From an uncultured Roseovarius sp. (GTDB taxonomy: Bacteria > Pseudomonadota > Alphaproteobacteria > Rhodobacterales > Rhodobacteraceae), in the NCBI GenBank assembly GCA_913055965.1, contig CAJXKX010000194.1:1-5123 (forward strand): 5,123 nucleotides of DNA, read 5' to 3'. The first letter of the stretch is position 1, and the number at the start of each line of letters is the position of its first letter. Below, piece after piece: positions 1 to 5,123 of this stretch. The notes under the pieces are model-generated. The model was not told where the DNA came from, made no database searches, and saw nothing but the letters and a program-made list of their open reading frames with translations. The position numbers and the translations under genes are program-made.

Positions 1-146
1 CCGCCGATCTCATCGCGCCTTGGATGCACCGGCCAGACCTCGCCGGCAAATCCCATGCGGTCGCATTGCGCGATGACGTTCTCGGCCCAGACCGCGCCCA
101 TGACGGCAACGGAGCGGGGCCGCAGGAGGCGCGAGAGATCGCCCAT
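1..146 (-). CDS. NDP-forming acyl-CoA synthetase (acetate--CoA ligase family), N-terminal fragment
   Basis: This is the start of a gene that continues beyond the left edge; 48 full codons are visible. The protein begins MGDLSRLLRPRSVAVMGAVW and continues with an AENVIAQCDRMGFAGEVWPV stretch. This is the typical opening of the CoA-binding Rossmann domain of NDP-forming acyl-CoA synthetases: 'L.RP.SVAV.G', then 'NVI.QC..MGF.G.VWPVHP'. These enzymes make an acyl-CoA from a carboxylic acid, CoA and ATP, giving ADP. The usual Gly/Ser-rich loop after SVAV is replaced by MGAVWAEN, which resembles a subgroup with 'GGWA.NV' at that place. The ATG at 146 is preceded by a strong GGGAGGGG ribosome binding site, and the gap to the upstream acyl-CoA dehydrogenase stop is 14 bases, so it is the fifth gene of the operon. 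By context it may activate gamma-butyrobetaine or another betaine acid; this is inference. The ATP-grasp part is outside the window. Confidence 0.8.
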   Translation of the reverse strand, partial: MGDLSRLLRPRSVAVMGAVWAENVIAQCDRMGFAGEVWPVHPRRDEIG

Positions 147-152
147 GCCGCG

Positions 153-160
153 CCCCTCCC
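153..160 (-). promoter_or_regulatory. Ribosome binding site of the acyl-CoA synthetase gene
   Basis: The minus strand reads GGGAGGGG directly after the acyl-CoA dehydrogenase TGA stop and six bases before the ATG at 146. This purine run supports that ATG as the start and suggests translation follows straight on from the upstream gene. Confidence 0.7.
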
Positions 161-1324
161 TCAGCCGCCCAGTGGACGGAGCAGCGCGCGGCTGATGATG
201 TGGCGCTGGATTTCCGAGGTGCCTTCCCAGATGCGCTCGACCCGCGCGTCGCGCCAGATGCGCTCCAGCGGCAATTCCTCCATCAGGCCCATGCCGCCAT
301 GGATCTGGATCGCCTCGTCGGCGATCATCGCCAGCACCTCGGTCGCCTTGAGCTTGGCCATCGCCATGTCTTGGTCGGTGACCGTCCCCTGATCCGCCTT
401 CCACCCCGCCCATAGGGTAAGCAATTCGGCGGCCTGAAGCTCGGTTGCCATGTCAGCGAGCTTAAACGACACGCCCTGGAACTTGCCGATCCGCTGGCCG
501 AACTGCCGCCGTTCGGCGGCCCAGTCCACCGCGAGCGAGAGCGCGCGTTCCGCCCGCGCGAGGCTGGTGGCGGCGACCTGTAGCCGCGTTGCCCCCAGCC
601 ACTCGTTGGCCACGTCAAAGCCCTTGTGAACCTCGCCCAGCACATTCGCGTCGGGCACCCGGCAGCCGTCGAATTCGAGGATCGAATTCGTGTAACCGCG
701 ATGCGAGACCGAGCGATAGCCGGGGCGGACGGTAAAGCCCGGCGTGCCCTTGTCCACGAAGAAGGCGGTGATGCGCTTGCGCTTGCCCCTCGGCGTCTCT
801 TCCTCGCCGGTGGCCATAAAGGCGATGGTGAACCCCGCGATATCGGCATGGCTGATGAAATGCTTGGTGCCGTCGAGCACCCAGTCGCCGCCCTCGCGCC
901 GGGCGGTGGCGCGCATGCCGCGCAGGTCCGATCCGGCATCCGGCTCGGTCATGGCGAGACAATCCCAGGTCTCGCCCCGGATGCAGGGCATGAGATAGCG
1001 GTCGCGCTGTTCGGGCGTGCCCGCCAGCAGGATGTTGGAGGGGCGCGCGACGCAGGTCCAGTGCAGCGCATAGTTGGCGCGGCCCAGCTCGCGCTCGTAG
1101 AGCAGCCATGTCAGCGTATCGAGCCCCGCACCGCCCACCTCCTCGGGCATGTTGGCGGCATAGAGCCCGGCCTCCATCGCCTTGGCCTGCACCTCGCGGA
1201 TCACCTCCATGGGCAGGTGGCCGGTGCGCTCGACCTCGGCCTCGCGCGGCAAAAGCTCGGCCTCGACAAAGGCGCGGGTGGTGCGCACGATCATGCGCTG
1301 TTCGTCGGTGAGGGCGAAGTCCAT
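161..1324 (-). CDS. Acyl-CoA dehydrogenase (FAD), candidate betainyl-type acyl-CoA dehydrogenase
   Basis: A 387-residue flavoprotein of normal family length. It would introduce a trans-2 double bond into an acyl-CoA and pass electrons to ETF. The domains are complete: N-terminal helical domain about 3-115, beta-sandwich about 120-220, C-terminal helical domain about 230-380. The first family signature is AMTEPDAGSD (about 124-133). ERRQFGQRIGKFQG (about 271-284) and QIHGGMG (340-346) are FAD-binding/dimer motifs. IWEGTSEIQ near the end carries the catalytic base Glu367, so it should be a true dehydrogenase. The start is taken as ATG 1324, which overlaps the preceding stop (TGATG) and has GGAGGG six bases upstream; the GTG at 1327 would sit only three bases from that site. 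Its place between a carnitine-dehydrogenase-like gene and an acyl-CoA ligase suggests a substrate such as gamma-butyrobetainyl-CoA. That is inference; a branched or short-chain acyl-CoA is possible. Confidence 0.93.
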   Translation of the reverse strand: MDFALTDEQRMIVRTTRAFVEAELLPREAEVERTGHLPMEVIREVQAKAMEAGLYAANMPEEVGGAGLDTLTWLLYERELGRANYALHWTCVARPSNILLAGTPEQRDRYLMPCIRGETWDCLAMTEPDAGSDLRGMRATARREGGDWVLDGTKHFISHADIAGFTIAFMATGEEETPRGKRKRITAFFVDKGTPGFTVRPGYRSVSHRGYTNSILEFDGCRVPDANVLGEVHKGFDVANEWLGATRLQVAATSLARAERALSLAVDWAAERRQFGQRIGKFQGVSFKLADMATELQAAELLTLWAGWKADQGTVTDQDMAMAKLKATEVLAMIADEAIQIHGGMGLMEELPLERIWRDARVERIWEGTSEIQRHIISRALLRPLGG

Positions 1325-2304
1325 CACGCGCCCTCCGTCGCACGGCGCGCGTCGTGATCGGCGATCACCCGCCCCGCGCCCCAGCCGTTTTCCTTGAGCA
1401 CCTTCAGGAAGCCCACGAGATTGCGGTCGCGGATACGCTCCAGCTCGCGGATGGAATGGTGGCCCGATTGTTCGTCAGACTGCCCCGCGATCAGATCGAC
1501 GAGCGCGTCGTCATAGTCGGGCACGTCGGTGAGCCGCGTCCACGGCTCTGACAGGCAGGGGCCGAACTGCCCCAGGAAATGCCGCATCCCCGCCTCGCCC
1601 CCGGCGATGCGGTAGGTCTCAAAGAGGCCCATCTGCGCCCAGCGCAGGCCGAAACCCATGCGGATCGCGTCGTCGATCTCTTCGGTGGTGGCGATGCCGT
1701 CCTTGACCATCCACAGTGCCTCGCGCCAGACGGCCTCGAGAAAGCGGTCGGCGATATGGGCGTCGATCTCCTTGCGGACATGGAGCGGGAACATGCCGAT
1801 CTCTTGCAGGATCGCCTTGGCCGTCTCCATCGTCTCGGGCGCGGTCGCGGGCGAGGGGACCAGTTCGACCAGCGGCAGAAGGTAGACCGGGTTGAACGGA
1901 TGCGCGACGAAGATCGACGCCGGGTTCGCCGCCTCTTCCTGCAAGACCGAGGGGCGGTAGCCCGAGGTAGAGGAGCCGAGCGGCGTATCGGGGGCAGCGG
2001 CCTGAATCCCGGCATAGACGCTGTGCTTGAGCGCGATCCGCTCCGACACCGATTCCTGTATATATGCCGCGCCCGCCACCGCCCCGGCGATGCTGTCGAC
2101 AAACCGCAGGCGGCCTTCGGGCGGCATCGGCATATCGCTGAGCGCGGGCAGCGCGGCGCGCGCGTTGTCGAGCACCTCGCCCAGCTTGCGCCCGGCCTCG
2201 GGGTCGGGGTCGAAGACCGCCACATCCCATCCGTTCAGGAGAAAGCGCGCGGCCCATCCGCCGCCGATGACGCCCCCGCCGATGATCGCTGCTGTCCGTG
2301 TCAT
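1324..2304 (-). CDS. L-carnitine 3-dehydrogenase-like protein (3-hydroxyacyl-CoA dehydrogenase fold)
   Basis: A 326-residue NAD-dependent dehydrogenase of the 3-hydroxyacyl-CoA dehydrogenase fold. The Rossmann motif is IIGGGVIGGGW (GxGxxG at 9-14), with Asp32 at the end of strand 2, which favours NAD over NADP. The catalytic dyad is visible as His135 in AHPFNPVYLLPLVELV and Glu147 twelve residues later, with SSTSG at 111-115. The C-terminal half contains DRFLEAVWREAL, TTEEIDDAIRMGFGLRW and AGMRHFLGQFGP. From memory these match Pseudomonas carnitine dehydrogenase (CdhA) much better than fatty-acid enzymes. The expected reaction is L-carnitine + NAD to 3-dehydrocarnitine. The length matches the single-domain form; the C-terminal thioesterase fused in some alphaproteobacterial enzymes is absent. 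ATG 2304 overlaps the SDR stop (ATGA), so it is translationally coupled, and no strong site of its own lies nearby. One ATA codon (Ile82) is rare for such GC-rich DNA. A dehydrogenase for a related 3-hydroxy acid remains possible. Confidence 0.85.
   Translation of the reverse strand: MTRTAAIIGGGVIGGGWAARFLLNGWDVAVFDPDPEAGRKLGEVLDNARAALPALSDMPMPPEGRLRFVDSIAGAVAGAAYIQESVSERIALKHSVYAGIQAAAPDTPLGSSTSGYRPSVLQEEAANPASIFVAHPFNPVYLLPLVELVPSPATAPETMETAKAILQEIGMFPLHVRKEIDAHIADRFLEAVWREALWMVKDGIATTEEIDDAIRMGFGLRWAQMGLFETYRIAGGEAGMRHFLGQFGPCLSEPWTRLTDVPDYDDALVDLIAGQSDEQSGHHSIRELERIRDRNLVGFLKVLKENGWGAGRVIADHDARRATEGA
1331..1336 (-). promoter_or_regulatory. Ribosome binding site deciding the acyl-CoA dehydrogenase start
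   Basis: GGAGGG on the minus strand lies six bases before ATG 1324 but only three before GTG 1327. This favours ATG as the start. It lies inside the 3' end of the carnitine-dehydrogenase-like gene, whose TGA overlaps the ATG by one base. Confidence 0.6.
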
Positions 2305-3065
2305 GGCACCATGCTCTCCGTATGTCCGTCGATGGCCAGAACCTGGCCGGTAATCCTGTTGGCGGCGGGGGAGGCGAGAAACAGCGCCGTATCCGCGAGA
2401 TCATCCGCCGTGACCCATGTCCGCAGGCTGTTGCCCTTGACGTAGATCGCGCGCACCTCGTCCTCGCTCAGCCCGGCGGCCTTCGCCTCCATCTGCACGA
2501 CACGCTCCATCCGCGCGCCCTCGACCGCGCCGGGGGCGATCGCGTTGACCCGCACGCCCGCGGGGCCAAGCTCCATCGCGAGGGTCTTGGTCAGCCCCAC
2601 CAGCGCCCATTTCGCGGCCACGTAGGGGCTGCGATGCGGCACCCCGTGCAAGCCCGAGGTGGAGGTGGTGAGCAGGATCAGCCCCGCGCCCTGCGCCCGC
2701 ATCACCCGCGCCGCCCAGCGGCAGGCGAGAAAGGCGCCGTGCAGGTTGACGGCGACGCAGGCCTGCCACGCGTCGTACTCCAGGTCTTCGATCCGCCCGG
2801 CGGGTCCGCCAGTCCCCGCATTGGCGCAGACCACGTCAACGCCCCCGAACGCGGCCTCGACCCCGGACAGGAACGCGGCCATCTGCGCCTCGTCGGTGAC
2901 ATCCGCGACCCGGGCGAGGAACCCGGCAGGATCGGCGGCGGCGCGTTCGACGGCGGCTGCGTCGGCATCGCACAGCGCCACACGGTCGCCGCGCCCGGCA
3001 AAGCGCCGCGCCAGCGTCAGCCCGATACCGCACGCGCCGCCGGTGATGACGACGCGCAGGCTCAC
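2301..3065 (-). CDS. Short-chain dehydrogenase/reductase (classical SDR, probably NAD-dependent)
   Basis: A 254-residue classical SDR of normal length. The cofactor motif TGGACGIG is at 8-15, Asp33 at the end of strand 2 points to NAD(H), and ANAG is at 81-84. The catalytic set is complete: Asn108 in VNLHG, Ser135, Tyr148 and Lys152 in YVAAK. PGAV (178-181) follows strand 6, and the C-terminus has the usual 'ITGQVLAIDGH' ending. The start is GTG 3065: it overlaps the BKACE stop as GTGA, and strand 1 begins almost at once. The reading frame stays open into the BKACE gene upstream, but that extension encodes no SDR sequence and would duplicate coding space. No clear ribosome binding site precedes the GTG, so coupling is likely. 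The substrate cannot be read from sequence. In this operon a 3-hydroxy acid or its oxidation product is plausible, for example the other carnitine stereoisomer (inference). Confidence 0.9.
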   Translation of the reverse strand: MSLRVVITGGACGIGLTLARRFAGRGDRVALCDADAAAVERAAADPAGFLARVADVTDEAQMAAFLSGVEAAFGGVDVVCANAGTGGPAGRIEDLEYDAWQACVAVNLHGAFLACRWAARVMRAQGAGLILLTTSTSGLHGVPHRSPYVAAKWALVGLTKTLAMELGPAGVRVNAIAPGAVEGARMERVVQMEAKAAGLSEDEVRAIYVKGNSLRTWVTADDLADTALFLASPAANRITGQVLAIDGHTESMVP

Positions 3066-3973
3066 GACCGTGGCGCCCGCTTTTCGAGTTGCAGCCGCTC
3101 GCGCACCGCCTCGGGGCCGATCACGCGCGCGCCCATGCGCTCGATGATGCCCGCCGCGCGCTCGACAAGCTGCCAGTTCTCGGCCAGTACGCCGCGATCC
3201 AGCATCAGGTTGTCCTCGAGCCCGACGCGCACATTGCCCCCCGCCAGCACCGACGCGGCGACATAGGGCATCTCGTTGCGCCCCAGGCCAAAGGCTGACC
3301 AGTGCCAGCCCTCGGGCACGTTGTTCACCATCGCGAGAAAGGTGTTGAGGTCGTCCGGCGCGCCCCAGGGCACGCCCATGCAAAGCTGCACCAGCACCGG
3401 ATCGGGGATGATCCCCTCGCTCACCAGCTGTTTGGCGAACCACAGATGGCCGGTGTCGAACGCCTCGATCTCGATCCGGGTGCCTGCTGCCACCATCCGC
3501 GCGGCCATGTCGCGCAGCATCCCCGGCGTGTTGACCATGACGTAATCGGCCTCGGCGAAATTCATCGTGCCGCAATCGAGCGTGCAGATTTCCGGGCGGC
3601 AATCGACGACATGGGCCACCCGCTCCTCGGCCCCGGCCATGTCGGAGGCCGAAGACATCCGGCCCATCGCCTCGGTGCCGTCGAACATCAGGTCGCCGCC
3701 CATCCCGGCGGTGAGGTTGAGCACCACGTCGGTGGCACTGTCACGAATGCGCTCGGTCACCTCGCGGAACAGCGCCGGATCGCGCGAGGGCGCACCGGTC
3801 TCGGGGTCGCGGACGTGGCAATGCACCACCGCCGCCCCGGCGCGGGCTGCGGCAATGGCGCTCTCGGCGATGGCCTCGGGCGAGCGGGGAACGTGCGGGC
3901 TTTTGTCCTGCGTGCCGCCCGATCCGGTGACGGCACAGGTGATGAACACCTCTCGGTTCATGGTGAGTGGCAT
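3062..3973 (-). CDS. BKACE (DUF849) beta-keto acid cleavage enzyme, dehydrocarnitine-cleavage type
   Basis: A 303-residue TIM-barrel enzyme of the 3-keto-5-aminohexanoate cleavage (BKACE/DUF849) family, of normal length. These Zn enzymes react a beta-keto acid with acetyl-CoA to give acetoacetate and a new acyl-CoA. The metal ligands are visible as His51 and His53 in HCHVRDPETG and Glu253 in NVRVGLEDN. Arg249 and Asp254 match, by spacing, the catalytic Arg and Asp of the characterised enzyme Kce. LNLTAGMGGD (85-94), PEICTLDCGTMNF (127-139) and FDTGHLWFAKQ (172-182) closely resemble, from memory, the Pseudomonas dehydrocarnitine-cleaving enzyme CdhC. With the carnitine-dehydrogenase-like gene in the same operon, the expected reaction is 3-dehydrocarnitine + acetyl-CoA to betainyl-CoA + acetoacetate. 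The start is ATG 3973, after a near-perfect AAGGAGGA site; an in-frame ATG at 3961 has none. It is the first gene of the operon, and its TGA overlaps the SDR's GTG. Confidence 0.9.
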   Translation of the reverse strand: MPLTMNREVFITCAVTGSGGTQDKSPHVPRSPEAIAESAIAAARAGAAVVHCHVRDPETGAPSRDPALFREVTERIRDSATDVVLNLTAGMGGDLMFDGTEAMGRMSSASDMAGAEERVAHVVDCRPEICTLDCGTMNFAEADYVMVNTPGMLRDMAARMVAAGTRIEIEAFDTGHLWFAKQLVSEGIIPDPVLVQLCMGVPWGAPDDLNTFLAMVNNVPEGWHWSAFGLGRNEMPYVAASVLAGGNVRVGLEDNLMLDRGVLAENWQLVERAAGIIERMGARVIGPEAVRERLQLEKRAPRS

Positions 3974-3977
3974 GGGG

Positions 3978-3985
3978 TCCTCCTT
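3978..3985 (-). promoter_or_regulatory. Strong ribosome binding site of the BKACE gene
   Basis: The minus strand reads AAGGAGGA followed by CCCC and the ATG at 3973. It is a near-perfect Shine-Dalgarno sequence at good spacing, sets the BKACE start, and marks the head of the minus-strand operon. Confidence 0.85.
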
Positions 3986-4030
3986 GATCGTGGCGCAGGT
4001 TAGCAGAGTTGCGGCGCACTGCTTGACGAT

Positions 4031-4060
4031 ATACGAAACAAATATGGCATATTCCGAAAC
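4031..4060. promoter_or_regulatory. Candidate regulator-binding region in the divergent promoter
   Basis: This stretch is conspicuously AT-rich against its surroundings. It has two direct copies of CGAAAC, at 4034-4039 and 4055-4060, exactly 21 bases apart, or two helical turns. AraC-family regulators often bind direct repeats with about that period. It lies about 60-90 bases upstream of the BKACE start, where an activator of the minus-strand operon could sit, and it overlaps the first codons of the regulator gene, where binding could also repress that gene. No good -35/-10 pair is visible for the operon, which would fit dependence on an activator. The role is inference from position and repeats. 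Confidence 0.35.
4041..4053. repeat. Perfect 13-bp inverted repeat over the regulator start codon
   Basis: AATATGGCATATT has two perfect 6-base arms (AATATG and CATATT) around a single G. It lies between the two CGAAAC copies and contains the regulator's ATG at 4044. It could be an operator, or a chance outcome of an AT-rich patch. Confidence 0.4.
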
Positions 4061-5030
4061 GATCTTTGCCCCCTCGCGCGCCACGCTCGACATCGCGGTG
4101 CTGATCCTGCCGCGCGCTTCGATCCTCGAAGTGGCCTCGGTGCTCGACCCGATGCGCAACGCCAACCGGCAGACCCGGCGCGAGGCATTCCGCTGGCGCG
4201 TGGTGACGCCCGACGGGCAGGCGGCCCCGCTGACCTGCGGGATCGAACTGCCCGCCTCGGGATCGCTGGGCGACGTGGCGGGGGCGGATCTGCTGGTGAT
4301 CGTCTCGGGCTTCGATCAGGCGGAGGTGGCGACGCGCGCCCTCATCGCCACGCTGCGGCGGATGGCGGGGCGGTTCGGCGCGGTGGCGGGGATCGACGCG
4401 GGGCCGTGGATCATGGCGCGCGCCGGGCTGCTCGACGGGCACCGCGCCACCGTGCATTGGGAGGACCTCGAGGATTTCGCCGCCGCCTTTCCGGGCATCG
4501 ACGTGGTGCCGGACCGCTACGTGCGGTCCGGGCGCAGGCTGACGGCGGGCGGCGCGGGGCCTGCGGCGGACATGATGCTGCACCTCATCGGGGCGCGCTG
4601 CGGCCTCGGCACCGCCGGTCAGGTGGCCGATTCCTTTCTCTACGACCGCCACGCCGACGGTGCCCGCCCGCAGCGGCCGGGCCGCGTGCCCGGCGCGCGC
4701 GACCGGCGGCTGTCGGCGGCGCTGACGATGATGGGCGAGGCGCTCGACACGCCGCTGCCCATCCCCGAGGTGGCCGCGCGCCTCGGGATCGGGGTGCGGC
4801 GGCTGGAGCAGATTTTCCGCGACGGGATGGGGCAGAGCCCGGCGGCGTGTTACCTTGATCTTCGCTTGCAGGCGGCGCGCCGGATGATGAGCGACACCGA
4901 CCACCCGTTGGCGGAGATCGCCCTGCGCACCGGCTTTGCCGATCCGTCGAGCCTCTCGCGCGCGTTCCGCCGCCGGTTCGGGCAGGCACCGAGGGCGAGC
5001 CGGGGCGGGGCGGACCCCGGAAACAGGTGA
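4044..5030 (+). CDS. GlxA/CdhR-type AraC-family transcriptional regulator
   Basis: A 328-residue regulator with two parts. Residues about 15-165 form a DJ-1/PfpI-like (class I glutamine amidotransferase-like) sensor domain, beginning LDIAVLILPRASILEVASVL and containing GIDAGPWIMARAGLLDG (116-132). Residues about 225-320 form an AraC DNA-binding domain with two helix-turn-helix units: PIPEVAARLGIGVRRLEQIF (239-258), then EIALRTGFADPSSLSRAFRR (291-310). Where amidotransferase relatives carry a nucleophilic Cys, Asp118 is present, so it should bind a ligand rather than catalyse. This layout matches CdhR and GbdR, activators of carnitine and glycine betaine catabolism in Pseudomonas. It is divergent from the catabolic operon and probably controls it. 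ATG 4044 gives a normal N-terminus, but no Shine-Dalgarno sequence precedes it; an in-frame TTG at 4023 is less likely. The gene may be leaderless or weakly translated. The inducer (carnitine or a related betaine) is inferred. Confidence 0.9.
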   Translation: MAYSETIFAPSRATLDIAVLILPRASILEVASVLDPMRNANRQTRREAFRWRVVTPDGQAAPLTCGIELPASGSLGDVAGADLLVIVSGFDQAEVATRALIATLRRMAGRFGAVAGIDAGPWIMARAGLLDGHRATVHWEDLEDFAAAFPGIDVVPDRYVRSGRRLTAGGAGPAADMMLHLIGARCGLGTAGQVADSFLYDRHADGARPQRPGRVPGARDRRLSAALTMMGEALDTPLPIPEVAARLGIGVRRLEQIFRDGMGQSPAACYLDLRLQAARRMMSDTDHPLAEIALRTGFADPSSLSRAFRRRFGQAPRASRGGADPGNR

Positions 5031-5053
5031 ACCGGCGACGGGCGAGGGCCGGT
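5031..5053 (+). terminator. Weak candidate hairpin directly after the regulator stop
   Basis: ACCGGC (5031-5036) can pair with GCCGGT (5048-5053) across an 11-base loop, starting on the base after the regulator's TGA. No T-run follows, so a classic intrinsic terminator is not shown; it could stabilise the 3' end or be chance in GC-rich DNA. Confidence 0.25.
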
Positions 5054-5099
5054 CATGGCCTGTTGCTGCCGTTCGGTGACTGCCCCCGCGCGGAATCAA

Positions 5100-5114
5100 G
5101 GTGCCGCAGGCACC
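5100..5114. repeat. Short perfect hairpin GGTGCC-GCA-GGCACC
   Basis: Two 6-base arms pair perfectly around a 3-base loop near the right edge. On the minus strand it is followed by TTGATT, only a weak T-rich tail, so it might terminate a gene arriving from the right. The rest of 5054-5123 shows nothing I can assign. Confidence 0.3.
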
Positions 5115-5123
5115 GCCGCGCGA

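Noticed and set aside
669..690. Two copies of TCGAATTCG thirteen bases apart.
   Set aside because: They lie inside the acyl-CoA dehydrogenase and are explained by the codons for Asn-Ser and Glu-Phe in a conserved segment.
2056..2066. A TGTATATATG run resembling a -10 box on the plus strand.
   Set aside because: It is internal to the carnitine-dehydrogenase-like gene (Ala-Tyr-Ile-Gln) with no -35 partner and no plus-strand gene downstream.
2298..3266. A 322-codon plus-strand open frame opposite the SDR.
   Set aside because: It shows no domain, has a low-complexity composition, and lies opposite an SDR with a complete active site.
3066..3602. A long N-terminal extension of the SDR reading frame into the BKACE gene.
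   Set aside because: The extension is an out-of-frame reading of the BKACE coding sequence. The SDR fold starts right after GTG 3065.
3741..5099. A 452-codon open frame on the minus strand opposite the regulator and the BKACE start.
   Set aside because: It is rich in Arg, His, Pro and Gly with no recognisable domain, and it covers two genes with clear motifs. It is a shadow typical of high-GC DNA.
5055..5123. A plus-strand open frame starting at ATG 5055 with GAGGG six bases upstream, open to the window edge.
   Set aside because: The 23 residues (starting MACCCRSV) match nothing I recognise and overlap the hairpin region; more sequence to the right would be needed.
5096..5123. A possible end of a minus-strand gene entering from the right (RAVPAAP, then TGA at 5096-5098).
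   Set aside because: Seven residues are too few to support a gene. Another frame is also open there, ending at a TGA just after the 5100-5114 hairpin region.

Overview
The window is GC-rich, tightly packed bacterial DNA. The high GC, the codon use and the gene families (a BKACE, an L-carnitine-dehydrogenase-like enzyme, a GlxA/CdhR-type regulator and an NDP-forming acyl-CoA ligase in one cluster) suggest an alphaproteobacterium, probably of the Rhodobacteraceae/Roseobacter group. That placement is inference; no rRNA or other phylogenetic marker is present.

Layout. Five genes run on the minus strand, transcribed from about 3973 towards position 1. In order they are a BKACE/DUF849 Zn-dependent beta-keto acid cleavage enzyme (3062-3973), a short-chain dehydrogenase (2301-3065), an L-carnitine 3-dehydrogenase-like enzyme (1324-2304), an acyl-CoA dehydrogenase (161-1324), and the first 48 codons of an NDP-forming acyl-CoA synthetase (1-146, cut by the window edge). 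Three junctions overlap (GTGA, ATGA, TGATG). The fourth has a 14-base gap that holds the ribosome binding site, so this is almost certainly one translationally coupled operon. A 70-bp divergent intergenic region separates it from a plus-strand AraC-family regulator with an N-terminal DJ-1/PfpI-like domain (4044-5030), which resembles the carnitine regulator CdhR. The last 93 bases hold two short inverted repeats and no gene I can support.

How the genes fit together. In Pseudomonas, carnitine is oxidised to 3-dehydrocarnitine (CdhA). A BKACE (CdhC) then reacts this with acetyl-CoA to give betainyl-CoA and acetoacetate, under control of CdhR. The carnitine dehydrogenase, BKACE and regulator here match that core. 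The ligase and acyl-CoA dehydrogenase look like an added module that could activate and desaturate gamma-butyrobetaine or a similar betaine. The SDR is an extra dehydrogenase, possibly for the other carnitine stereoisomer or a related 3-hydroxy acid. No betainyl-CoA thioesterase, enoyl-CoA hydratase or transporter lies in the window. The core assignment is fairly strong; the roles of the SDR, acyl-CoA dehydrogenase and ligase are inference.
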